From Rhynchopus euleeides (Eukaryota; Euglenozoa; Diplonemea; Diplonemida; Diplonemidae): a stretch of 64,000 bases of DNA. A program made the translations under genes and the position numbers. Of this stretch, positions 43,210 through 51,936 are shown piece after piece. The number at the start of each line of letters is the position of its first letter. Position 1 is the first letter of the stretch. The notes beneath the pieces were generated by a model that searched no databases, was not told the DNA's origin, and worked only from the letters and a program-made list of their open reading frames with translations. Location of the stretch: positions 682,001-746,000 of the forward strand of contig OY723321.1 in NCBI GenBank assembly GCA_963210315.1. The letters run 5' to 3'.

Positions 43210-46200
43210 ATGGGTGACAACGGAGATGATGATCTGGACGCCCTCCTTGACGACGCCTTAGAGTGCTTCGACCAGGAGGCCAAGGCTGAAGAGTATGACA
43301 TGGTGGGCATCAAGGTGGGTCGGCGGGTGGGTAATGTAGAAGGCCTCTTGGGAGTTTCATCTGTAGTGTTGCTTGTTGTGTTGCTTCCCCGCAGCGGTGA
43401 ATATCCAGAGTTGTTTTCAGGCGGCAATGCGCACTGCACCACACCACTGCCGTGCCACAGGGAGCGCCAAGAGGAGCGCAAGAAGGAGAAGGAGAAGGTT
43501 GAGGCCAACGGTGGCTCTGATGACGAGCTGACAAACCTGTTGGAGAGGACTCTTCTCCAGCTCAAAGGTATGGCACGCTTGCTTGGCAGAGCCTTCCGGA
43601 CTTCGAAGGCCGTTTTGGGATACATGATGTTTCTGTTGTGTGGCATGTGTGCCGACCTGCCGCTGCTGGTTGCAAGCGTAGCCTACTCCAGGCCACAACA
43701 TACCACACCACGCCACAGACACTGACGAGGAGGATGCGCACCTGCGTGACCTGGTGGAGCAGGGCCTGAACCTGATGAAGGGTGATGGCGAGGGTGGCGA
43801 CGACCAGGAGGTCTTCGCAAAGTGCCTGGGTCTGCTGCAGAATGTCACGAAGGAAATCAGCAAGGGTGATGAGTCGGCATCAGGCCCTATGGCGGCCATG
43901 AACCCGCTCATGCAGCAGCTGTCGCAGGCGGTTGGTGATGTGGTCACCGGGTATGGGATATTTCAAGCCACCACAAGCCATCGCAATATGAATATTTCAT
44001 TATCTGGACCTCGTGCCCTCGAACTGCGCCTCCTCGAGGATGGGGCGGCAGGCGCCATCCCCATCGTCGACACGGGGGCAGGCAGGGACCTGATCCTCCA
44101 GGCCACCCGCCTCCACACGCCACGTCCCCGGGAGGTGCTAACACCTCATCACCTTACACAGGCTGCAGGACGGTGCTGACCAGGGTGCCGACCCGAATGT
44201 GCTGGGCTCTGCAGAGGAGCAGGAGAAGCTTCTCAACGTGATGAAGGAGCTCGGCGCTGCAACACAGTCTGCAGGAGGCCCTGGCCCCCCCGAGAGCATG
44301 GACGAGGTGTGCCCCATTCTGTTTTGTGCACCTCCTCTCCGGCAGAGCCAGTTCCTCCATGCTATCAGCGGTGCTTCACGATTGAAACTGCCACACCTTT
44401 TTCTTTTTGGAGTTGTGCTAACAACGCAGGAAACTTTGCTGTGCAGATCATGCTGATCATGCAGGACACACCACACCCGCAGCAGGCGTGTGGGGTGTTC
44501 TCGCTATCGACGAATACCCGCTGGTTCTTCTCTCCCTTTTCTGATTTGCAACGCAAAGTTTTTATGCGATGATTCAAAGCAACCCTGCTTCGGAAGTCCT
44601 CACAAACCTTTTCCGCACCCCACCACCCAAACTACAGAACTCGCAGAAGATGCTCGCCGACATGATGGCCGCATTCACCTCCCAGGGGCAGGCCTCGAGC
44701 TCCCCTGCTGGCGATGCAGGTGCATCAGGCGAGGCTGCACCTTCCCCTGAGGACTTCCTCAAGAGCCTGGGTGCCGCGGGTGCTGGCGGTGCCATGCCCG
44801 ACTTCGGAAAGGCACTGCAGGTGTGCCTTGAGGAGCTGAGCCAAGCTGAGCCCACCTCTGATGAAGACAAGGCGGAGCTGGCGCGGCTGAAAAGTGACAT
44901 GCGCGACTCTCTCAAGGACGTATGCACCCTAACCACGGAGTAACGATCTTAGAGCCCGGGTTCTCAAAGGCTCAACGGGGGGTCAGGAATAAGCCGGTGC
45001 ATAATAACGACATCTATATTGGTGCCCCTGACGACCCCATATTGCGTAGTTTGTGCGTAGTGAAAGGGGGGGGGGGTCTCATTTTTTGGTCCCCTTTTCC
45101 GGCCTCAGCCAGTTCTCTGTCTCTTTGCCGGGTTCCCAAACTCAAGGAGTTCTTGCTGTTCCGGGGTCAGTGCGGGTGCAGGCGCTTCAGGTGCTGCAGG
45201 TTCTTCAGGTGCTGCAGCGCTGGCAGCCTTCGGTGCGGGTTTCGACGCCGGCTTTGCAGCTGTCTTTCGGGGTGCCCTTTGGCGCGGTGCCTGCTTCAGC
45301 TCGTCGGGATGATCCAGCTTCTTCTTCAGTGTCTTGCAGCTCGTTGCGTGGCGTAGAAATGCATCGGTACTGCTCAATTTTCCGACGTGGCTCGGAATCT
45401 TTTTCTTGCAGCTGCAGGTAACGACACCATGCCCAACAACAATCCCCAGACCGTCGAGGGAGAGTGGGCGCCTGGATCCCGTGACACAGATCTCTAGTGC
45501 CGTTGTGATCCCCTCTGATAACGTCTCCTGGACGTTGTCAGCGGAGGTTGCCTGTGTGGCGGTGACCTCCGTATACCCCGCGGGGTCCCGTGCCAGCAGC
45601 GCCTTCTTCAGCTTTTCGTCGACCCCTCGGTCGACGCTCGCCTTAATGTCGAGGGCCACCTTCAGGGTGGCACCTTGCATCGCCCTGAAGGCTGTGAGCG
45701 TATCATCACTTGCAATCTCCAAGGTGTTCTCCCCGTGTTCGAACTGCACCGACCCAACCACGACTGCGTCCTTGCCACAGAGAAAGGAGTGCGCTCTCCA
45801 GATCGCTCGGACGCGCCTCTTGTAGTCCCGCTCACTCTCGGATTTTTTGCGACCCTGTTTGGGAGGAAGGCGTGTCTCAAACGCCTTCCACACGGTGTCG
45901 AACGTGTCACACTCGTCACGAGCAACGGCTCGGCAAAGCTGCCGAACTCCTTCTCGCGATACCGCAGGCTGTACTTCACCGTTACGCACTGCATTGGGCC
46001 TTGTATAATATTCTCCTGGAGTGGGCGAAGTGTGTGATTGAAGGCACTGCATTGATCCAGCAACGAAATCAAAGCGGGGGGTGGGGGGGGGGGTGAAGAG
46101 TAGCAGCAGCCCTTTCATTTTATCACGCATGATCCTTTTTATCCTGCTTCTTGAGAGCTGCCAGCAGCCAGTCCACGCGGTCATTTTGAACGTTTCGTTC

Positions 46201-49200
46201 AATCCCACGTTCGGCACAAATCTCCTGCAGCTCTTCTTTTGTGCGGGCTTTATCAAATTCACGAAGGATTTGCATCAACCGTGATTTCGAGGCATTCTGT
46301 ACACCTCGCTTGCCACGCTTTTGAGCTTGATTAATCAGTTCCGAGTTTGTGAAGCTATCGGAATAATCAAAACGGAGGACAATGTCATTGAGGGCAGTCT
46401 CTCTTGCAATTCGCTTTTCCTTCCTTGATTCCTCTTTTTCGAATGCTGATTTCAAGTCTTCAAGTTTCCGCTTCCCAATCCGAAGCTTGCGCTCCTTCGT
46501 AGTCTCCGGAATACGGGAACGCACTATCGTAGTGAGTTTCGGCTCACCAACCTCAGCATGCAGAGTTTTCAAATCAGTATCAGAGAAATGCTCAGGAATA
46601 CAGCAGTGAGCACGGACAAAGTCGTCACGAACGGATGAGTGTCCAGCCACTTCGATGACACGCTTAGACCTCCCGCACATCCCTTCCAAGAGGGCCGGGC
46701 CAAACGACACCGACGGCTGCACCGCGCGTGTCTCCTCGCTGGCTGCCCCGAACCTCACCGCTTCCACCAGCATGCTCGTCCCGATAATGACCAGGGCGGT
46801 GCGGAAGAACTCCACGCCGCTGTCGAAGGACACTACGGGCATGAGCCGGCTTTCGGTTGGGATGCCTTGCTTCCCAAAGTAGGCATCGAGGCCGTGCTGC
46901 ACTAAGTCATCCGGCCGGACGCCGTCCAGGTCACTATCGCTGACTTCCCGGATGTCGAGGGAGGGACACTGCGGCGAGGTGTGGAAGCGCAGCCGTCCTA
47001 CCGTCACCATCCTGCATGAAGTGGCGCTCTGGAAGACGGTCAGGTCCCCGTCAGAGCTGCACGCCTCCAGCGTCGCTTCACTCCTGGCCGCAGAGAAGAG
47101 GTCGAAGGCCCCCGAGCGCCAGTACATCTGCAGACATCCCAACGATTTGGGGTCGGTGGTGAAACTCCCGGAGTCTGCGATGGTGGTCAGCAGAGGGTAC
47201 AAGACCTTGCTGAAAAGCTTCCCGTAGAGGCACACTTTGTCGATGGCGCTGCGATCAGCAAGGCAGTTTTTCACTGCCACCTTCTTTGTCGACGATTCCG
47301 TCGTCGTCATCGAGAAGAAGGTGTGCAGGTGCTCAGCGACGGTGAGCTCCCCGCAGCGAGCCGACAGCGAGAAGCAGGCAGCTGCACCACTGAGGAAGCG
47401 GCCGTTTGTGGCCCGCTGCCACAGGAAGCTGCTGATGGTGATGCCTACCGTGCTGTGGAGGTAGGCGGCGAACTCTGGTGCTGCGGCACAGTAGTTGGCA
47501 GCATAGCACATCAGAGTCATGAAGGGCAAGTCAGGCTCAATGACTCGCCGGAAGGCCAGATGCAGGCGGTGGTGGGGCTCGAACACAACGACAACGCTCT
47601 GCAGCTCGGGTTTCAGACTGGCACCGCGGTCCAGAAAGAAAGCCGAGAACGACTCCTCGGACAACCCCACGTCATCCTTGCCGAGGACGGAGAACTGGCC
47701 TGAAGAGGCCAGGTCCGAAAACCGTTTAAAGGCGACGGCCAGGTCAACTCTGGTAGTGGGTCCATCAGATGACAGCGTCAGATATGTGGCGAGCACGTGG
47801 TAGCGGAGGATCCCGTTCACCCTGTACTGCACCGTAAAGTGCCCAAGCTTGGTAGTGTTTGACGGGTCCGCAAACACTGGTGTGAGGTCGTGAATTAACA
47901 CAAGTTCGCCGTTCTCCCGGATGCCCTGCGTCTCCCGTAAAAACAACACATCCCGTAGCAGTAGCGACTGCTGCCACGACATCTCCACCGCATGGCGGGT
48001 CACCGTCTCGCCCTTGAACTTGGTGATGAGGGTGTGGATGTTAGAGACAGGGGTGTGGCACTGCATGGCGGTGTCGACCCAGTCGCGCACGTCCAGGCGG
48101 GATGCTGGCACTGTCTCTGCCTTCGCCGGAAGGAACAGCGCCGAGCCCGGGAGCGCGTTCTGCCACAGGCCTTCTGGGAGAGGCCGCATCTCCAATGAAT
48201 TAACGTCACCACCCTTCAGCAGATGCACCTCGAGACAGTCACCCTCCGGTTGCAGCCCCACCTCCTCAAGCAGCGCCAGCAGCTTCTCGTGGGTGACACA
48301 TCCTGCGATGGTCCCCGCGAGGCATCTCAACCCCTCAACAGAGGCAACGATGGTGAAGAGCTGTTCCTCTTCCCCAGACATTGTTGTTCCTAGGTGCAGT
48401 GTGGATGATGGAGTGTGTGTGTAGGTTTTTTTTCGGGGCATCCGGACCATCTCTGCAGCTGTTGTTTCGTAGAAGTGTGTAGGGGGTACTACGCGGCTCC
48501 TGGAGCTCACTTCCTTCCCAGGTGTTTCTGGGCATGGGGCAACCTTGCCCAGGTGTTTCCCCTGTTCTTTCGGACGGTACATAGTGAGTTCTGGCAATAT
48601 TTTTTTTTCTCGGTCAGCGCAGTGCCTCCAGTCCTGTCTCAGTAGCCACACAGAAAGGGGGACCAAAAAAAACTGGGGGGGGACCAAAAAGCGAGACCCC
48701 CCCCCAGATTGCGTAGTTTGTGCGTAGTGAAAAGGGGGTAAATCAGGGGCACCATTATATGGGTCGATTTTTTTTGCTCCCCCCCCCCCCCTAAATCCGA
48801 AAACGATTTTTCGGAAAATTAGGGGACCCCCCCTTGTCAGATGGGACCCACCCAGGGAAAATACCGAGTTTTGGATGTCCAGGATACCCCCACACCCACT
48901 GTGGGACACCAAAAGCGCCCCAGAAGAGCCCAGAAATGCCAAAAAATGGGTCAAAACTGGTCCCCCAGCCCTATGGGTGTTCAGAGGGAAATGGGTGAAA
49001 AAAAGCCGATGTTCCCAGTTTGATCGCAGTTCTGATCAAGACATTGGCTCAGGACTGGCCTCGTGGCTCCAGCGCAACCCTGTGGGATCAGCCGATGTTC
49101 AGAACAGCGATCAAACTGGAAACATCGGCTTTTTTTTCCCGCACACTCGTGTGAGCAGATAGTCACCCACCACAGCAAGCATCCAAACTGCTCTATACAC

Positions 49201-50581
49201 TAACCCCACCCTTCATCAGGCTCAGAGTGTGATCAGTTCAGGGTTTTGTGTGTAGAAGCGTCAACGCAACAAACAAAAGGAAATTCATCAGAGCGGTTGT
49301 AGCTGTGAAGTGATAGGGCGCTTTCACCCATTTCCCTCTGAACACCCATAGGGCTGGGGGACCAGTTTTGACCCATTTTTTTTAACTTCGTTCCCGTCCC
49401 CTTCCGTTGTGCGCTACGTCGTTGTAGCGTTGGCTCACTCGTGTGCTTCTTTCCGGGGTCGGGTCAGGGATAGTGCCCTGTGTGGTGCCGTTTTTTCCCG
49501 CAGTGCGGGTGGGTTGCCGTGCGTCTACACGGAGACACCTCCCCATTATATGCCAAAGTTTTTGTGTTGAGACGTTTTGACCTGATATGGCAAAGGTCCT
49601 GTTCGTTGGTTTCCCCCTGGTCTGTCGCGCCCATCAGGGTGCGTGGACAGGGCCCGTACTTTGTTTTCATTCGTGTTCTGTGATTTGTGACCAACCCGCC
49701 CCTTGCCCGCCCGGTTGAGGTCCGGCTAGGGCTGGGGGACCAGTTTTGACCCATTTTTTGGCATTTCTGGGCTCTTCTGGGGCGCTTTTGGTGTCCCACA
49801 GTGGGTGTGGGGGTATCCTGGACATCCAAAACTCGGTATTTTCCCTGGGTGGGTCCCATCTGACAAGGGGGGGTCCCCTAATTTTCCGAAAAATCGTTTT
49901 CGGATTTAGGGGGGGGGAGCAAAAAAAATCCACCCATATTCTGCAACCCCCTCTCAATCTCTTGCAGTCTGTCTTTTTACAGATTCAGACGCTTCTTTCC
50001 AGCCTGAAGCTCGCCCCAAAACTCCTCGAATGGCTTCTGAGAGTTTCTTAGTTTCAAGCTCAATCTCAAGCGACTTGCTTCCCAGTTTTCATCAAGCAGA
50101 CGGTTCCGCAGACTTGTTTTTACTAATTTCATCATGGAAAAGATGCTCTCGTCTTCCACACTTGTCATCGTGAAAACACATGTTGACTTGCACAGCAGCC
50201 CGAGAGGGCTCTTCGGGCTGCACCTTTCCTCCCGTCCCCTTTATCCCCGTCCTCATTGGATTCGCCGCCGCTATCGACGTCCGTCTCCTCTCGATCCATA
50301 GGGTTGCCGCCCTCCCGCTCCTCGTCATCTGTGTCAAGCGCGTAGGGATCTACAATCACTTCTACATTTTACTCTCCCCCCCCCCCCCCCTCCCCACACT
50401 TCATCCCACCCTGACACAGGTGCCGTCAGAGATGCAGGAGACCATCACAAAGATGATGGAGACCCTGGACAAGGTCGGGACGGGCGCTGGAAAGCCGGAG
50501 GCAACTGAGCCTGCCGCTGAGCCAGCATCCGCCGCCACCACCGAACAGGCCGAGGAACGGAAGCCCGAGGAAGAGAGCTGA
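43210..50581 (+). CDS. PEX19-like peroxisomal membrane-protein import factor
   Basis: Exons 43210-43292, 43461-43567, 43719-43950, 44162-44306, 44638-44919 and 50420-50581 join in phase to 336 residues. PEX19 is the cytosolic chaperone that delivers peroxisomal membrane proteins to PEX3. The N-terminus MGDNGDDDLDALLDDALECF has the acidic L-x-x-L-L-x-x-x-L-x-x-F PEX3-binding helix. The rest is acidic and helical, with LRDLVEQGLNLMKG and FAKCLGLLQNVTKEI (PEX19-like middle) and MNPLMQQLSQAVGDVV. Residues ~190-280 are A/S/G/P-rich; the last exon encodes VPSEMQETITKMMETL and an acidic tail. No CaaX farnesylation box is present, which is also known for trypanosomatid PEX19. The classic YPSLKEI-like membrane-protein-binding motif is not obvious, so identity is not certain. 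The exon 1 donor (GTATGA at 43293) is fixed by frame. Intron 5 is 5.5 kb and full of mobile DNA. Confidence 0.55.
45021..45095. repeat. Left composite terminal repeat of the element
   Basis: Outer arm 45021-45040, 25-bp core 45041-45065, inner arm 45066-45095 with a 10-11 base G-run. The core contains two direct GCGTAGT heptamers four bases apart. Confidence 0.7.
45105..46052 (-). CDS. Element protein B: zinc-knuckle-like, NLS-tailed
   Basis: 315 residues from the ATG at 46052 to a TGA beside the left inner arm. It lies 70 bp downstream of protein A. Residues ~240-265 have C-x-C followed by H-x4-C (VTCSCKKKI...FLRHATSCKTLKKK), a possible small zinc-binding finger. The following ~50 residues are A/P/K-rich and disordered, ending LEFGNPAKRQRTG with a likely nuclear-localisation signal. 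The N-terminal half is basic and helical (KKSESERDYKRRVRAIWRAH). Longer in-frame extension to 46262 overlaps the end of gene A and reads through a C-run, so I start at 46052. No family recognised; a DNA-binding accessory role is inferred only from the finger and basic tail. Confidence 0.55.
   Translation of the reverse strand: MQCLQSHTSPTPGEYYTRPNAVRNGEVQPAVSREGVRQLCRAVARDECDTFDTVWKAFETRLPPKQGRKKSESERDYKRRVRAIWRAHSFLCGKDAVVVGSVQFEHGENTLEIASDDTLTAFRAMQGATLKVALDIKASVDRGVDEKLKKALLARDPAGYTEVTATQATSADNVQETLSEGITTALEICVTGSRRPLSLDGLGIVVGHGVVTCSCKKKIPSHVGKLSSTDAFLRHATSCKTLKKKLDHPDELKQAPRQRAPRKTAAKPASKPAPKAASAAAPEEPAAPEAPAPALTPEQQELLEFGNPAKRQRTG
46123..48381 (-). CDS. Element protein A: large novel protein with SAP-like C-terminus
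   Basis: 752 residues from the ATG at 48381; the frame extends further upstream only through the inverted repeats, so that part is not counted. Residues ~20-90 (for example GDCLEVHLLKGGDVNSLEM and PGSALFLPAKAE) are beta-rich and loosely recall the ubiquitin-like header of Crinkler/RHS-type proteins. Residues ~110-560 are globular with no catalytic motif I can name. Residues ~640-700 are a basic coiled coil (KRKLEDLKSAFEKEESRKEK). The end has SAP-like DNA-binding helices (TKEELQEICAERGIERNV, then DRVDWLLAALKKQ). Lack of introns, location within terminal repeats and opposite orientation to the host gene mark it as element-encoded. Whether it is a transposase of a new kind is open. Confidence 0.6.
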   Translation of the reverse strand: MSGEEEQLFTIVASVEGLRCLAGTIAGCVTHEKLLALLEEVGLQPEGDCLEVHLLKGGDVNSLEMRPLPEGLWQNALPGSALFLPAKAETVPASRLDVRDWVDTAMQCHTPVSNIHTLITKFKGETVTRHAVEMSWQQSLLLRDVLFLRETQGIRENGELVLIHDLTPVFADPSNTTKLGHFTVQYRVNGILRYHVLATYLTLSSDGPTTRVDLAVAFKRFSDLASSGQFSVLGKDDVGLSEESFSAFFLDRGASLKPELQSVVVVFEPHHRLHLAFRRVIEPDLPFMTLMCYAANYCAAAPEFAAYLHSTVGITISSFLWQRATNGRFLSGAAACFSLSARCGELTVAEHLHTFFSMTTTESSTKKVAVKNCLADRSAIDKVCLYGKLFSKVLYPLLTTIADSGSFTTDPKSLGCLQMYWRSGAFDLFSAARSEATLEACSSDGDLTVFQSATSCRMVTVGRLRFHTSPQCPSLDIREVSDSDLDGVRPDDLVQHGLDAYFGKQGIPTESRLMPVVSFDSGVEFFRTALVIIGTSMLVEAVRFGAASEETRAVQPSVSFGPALLEGMCGRSKRVIEVAGHSSVRDDFVRAHCCIPEHFSDTDLKTLHAEVGEPKLTTIVRSRIPETTKERKLRIGKRKLEDLKSAFEKEESRKEKRIARETALNDIVLRFDYSDSFTNSELINQAQKRGKRGVQNASKSRLMQILREFDKARTKEELQEICAERGIERNVQNDRVDWLLAALKKQDKKDHA
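48660..48753. repeat. Right composite terminal repeat of the element
   Basis: Inner arm 48660-48707 (with a small duplication of GGACCAAAAA), core 48708-48732, outer arm 48733-48753. Arms are inverted relative to the left end but the core is in the same orientation as the left core. Confidence 0.7.
48755..49944. mobile_element. Nested fold-back (inverted-repeat) element
   Basis: About 190-bp terminal inverted repeats: 48757-48971 against 49728-49943, beginning TATGGGTCGATTTTTTTTGC and ending with its near complement. TA occurs at both edges and could be a TA target duplication. Inside, 48940-49000 is repeated inverted at 49322-49381, and a third pair (48997-49039 against 49100-49137) forms a hairpin with GCCGATGTTCCCAGTTTGAT arms. 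It directly abuts the right end of the two-gene element. No coding capacity. Confidence 0.7.
49977..50359 (-). pseudogene. hAT transposase C-terminal fragment
   Basis: On the - strand 50168-49977 reads TSVEDESIFSMMKLVKTSLR followed by NRLLDENWEASRLRLSLKL and a basic tail, matching the hAT dimerisation domain (S-x-x-E-x-x-F-S-x-x-K-x-x-x-x-x-L-R-N-R-L). Upstream in another frame is an acidic linker (TDDEEREGGNPMDREETD). Only the last part of a transposase is present and a frameshift separates the pieces, so it is a relic. Confidence 0.6.
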
Positions 50582-51067
50582 TGCGGCTTACACACACCCT
50601 GCTGCTGGGCACCCCCTCCCTCTCCCCCTCTCCCGCCGCCAGGGTATCCGGGTGGATTAGAGGGGTAGGGCCGTGTGGCCATCACGACACCCCACCTCGA
50701 AACACACCCCGCTCGCACCTCATGTGGTTGACTTGCGGTCAGCTGATACTTTTGCAGGCGAGATGCGTTCGATCAAGGGGGGAAGGGGGGTGGCCTGCTT
50801 CCTATTGCGCCGTTTGCCGGTTTCTTTTTGCTCGTCGTGGAATGGGGGTGGGTGGGTGGGGTGGCGGATGGAGCAGAGGGGGTCTGTTGGATGCTGTTTT
50901 ATGGGGAGCAGAAGCGGTTGAGAGGGGGGGGGTTTTGTGGCATTGCGGGGGAGGGCCGCGTCATTTTATGTGTCGCAGGCTGGCACAGGAGGGTGGGACC
51001 TGTGGGATGGGGGGGGGGCCTCAAATGAAAAGAGGTGCTCCCTTTTTCACCCCCCCCACTACACCCC
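50582..51067. other. Intergenic region
   Basis: No gene. Very G-rich on the + strand (50780-51020) followed by a C-rich tract at 51045-51075 that contains the hAT insertion site. Confidence 0.5.
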
Positions 51068-51936
51068 CCCCCCTTCAATGTTGTTAGGGTGGGTTTAAAC
51101 TTGGGTTTAAACCGGGTTTTTATTGGGTTTTTATGGTTTTTATTCCTGAGATTTCTCGGGTTTAAACTCGGTTTTTTGGTGGGGGGTGGGAGAGGGGGTT
51201 TTTTTTACTCTACCACCTCTACCATTCCAGTGCAGACTCCGAAGCCAAGAAAAAATAGCTAGCGGCAGTGATCTGAGGGTACCGTACCCGGTACCCTCGG
51301 GGGTAGTACCCCCTGGTGCCCCCAAAATGGTGGTTTTCAGTTTCGCGGAATTTGCATTTCCGGCGTTTTTCCGAACCGTGGTGGGGTCATTTTGCCAGGA
51401 GCACCAGCATCACCAGTAACGCCAGCAACGCCTGTGGAGGAGACCCCCCTCAGAAGTCAAAACCAGCTGCCAAACCAGCCAGGCAATGCAGGATTGTTGC
51501 GACCCCCCGACCCAACGAGACGGAGATGACGAGGATAGTGGATGCCTGGGCAGATTATGTACTGGCTGCCGGGCTCCCCCTCTCCATTATGGAGGATGAA
51601 CATTTCCTCAAGGCCGTCGGGGTGACACGCCCCAGCATAGATGTCAAGCAGCTGCCGAGCAGGCACCAACTCGGGGGTAAACTTCTCGATGAGAAGTATG
51701 ACGCGGTCATGAACGAAGACCTGTGAAAGTTGAACAAGTCGGACAGCCGCGTCCCTCCCTGGCCCCCCTCCCCTCCCGCAAACCAGCTCAGTGCACGTAA
51801 CGTGTGCACCCCCTGCAGCTTCCTACTGGGTTTTTACTGGGTTTAAACTCGGTTTAAACCGAGTTTAAACCCGGTTTTTTGGGTTTTTTGGGGTTTTTAT
51901 TCTGGGACCCGGGTTTTTAACAACATTGCCCCCCTT
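51068..51936 (+). mobile_element. Short hAT element with perfect 8-bp target duplication
   Basis: Element 51076-51928 begins CAATGTTGTTA and ends with the exact complement. CCCCCCTT flanks it on both sides (51068-51075 and 51929-51936), the 8-bp duplication diagnostic of hAT insertion. Sub-terminal regions carry repeated GGTTTAAAC/GGGTTTTTA motifs in several orientations (51093-51180 and 51825-51900), as in hAT transposase-binding subtermini. The interior holds a transposase N-terminal remnant. At 853 bp it is too short to be autonomous. Confidence 0.85.
51380..51726 (+). pseudogene. hAT transposase N-terminal remnant
   Basis: The frame ending at 51726 reads GLPLSIMEDEHFLKAVGV and LPSRHQLGGKLLDEKYDAV, the conserved V-x-x-x-x-F-x-x-x-x-P-S-R-x-x-L region that follows the BED finger in many hAT/ZBED transposases. 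No BED finger precedes it and no DDE/RNase-H core follows; a stop comes directly after. It is an internally deleted copy. Family may be the same as the C-terminal fragment at 49977-50359. Confidence 0.6.

Larger units (their letters stand above)
45021..48753 (-). mobile_element. Two-gene mobile element with composite terminal repeats
   Basis: Ends are inverted repeats: outer arm GGTGCCCCTGA at 45021-45031 against its complement at 48743-48753, and inner arm GGGGTCTC...TTTTTTGGTCCCC (45069-45095) against 48683-48702. Between outer and inner arms each end has the same 25-bp core (45041-45065 and 48708-48732) containing GCGTAGTTTGTGCGTAGT, but in direct, not inverted, orientation. ATT occurs on both outer sides (45018-45020; 48754-48756), a possible 3-bp target duplication. 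Two - strand genes lie inside. No DDE, tyrosine-recombinase or HUH motif recognised. Confidence 0.65.
44920..50419 (+). other. Intron 5 of the PEX19-like gene, invaded by mobile DNA
   Basis: Donor GTATGC at 44920; acceptor GACACAG at 50413-50419 after a 14-base C-run. The flanking exons are both phase 0 and continue one protein. Contents in order: unique start, the two-gene element 45021-48753 on the - strand, the fold-back element ~48755-49944, and a hAT transposase C-terminal fragment 49977-50359. Other introns of this gene are 150-330 bp. Confidence 0.75.

Noticed and set aside
43293..43314. Later donor (GTGGGT at 43315) for PEX19-like intron 1
   Set aside because: It puts exon 2 out of frame; the GTATGA donor at 43293 restores it.
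48382..48954. N-terminal extension of protein A reading upstream through the inverted repeats
   Set aside because: It translates the terminal repeats of two adjacent elements and is matched by the same reading at 49746-49945, so it is repeat sequence, not coding.
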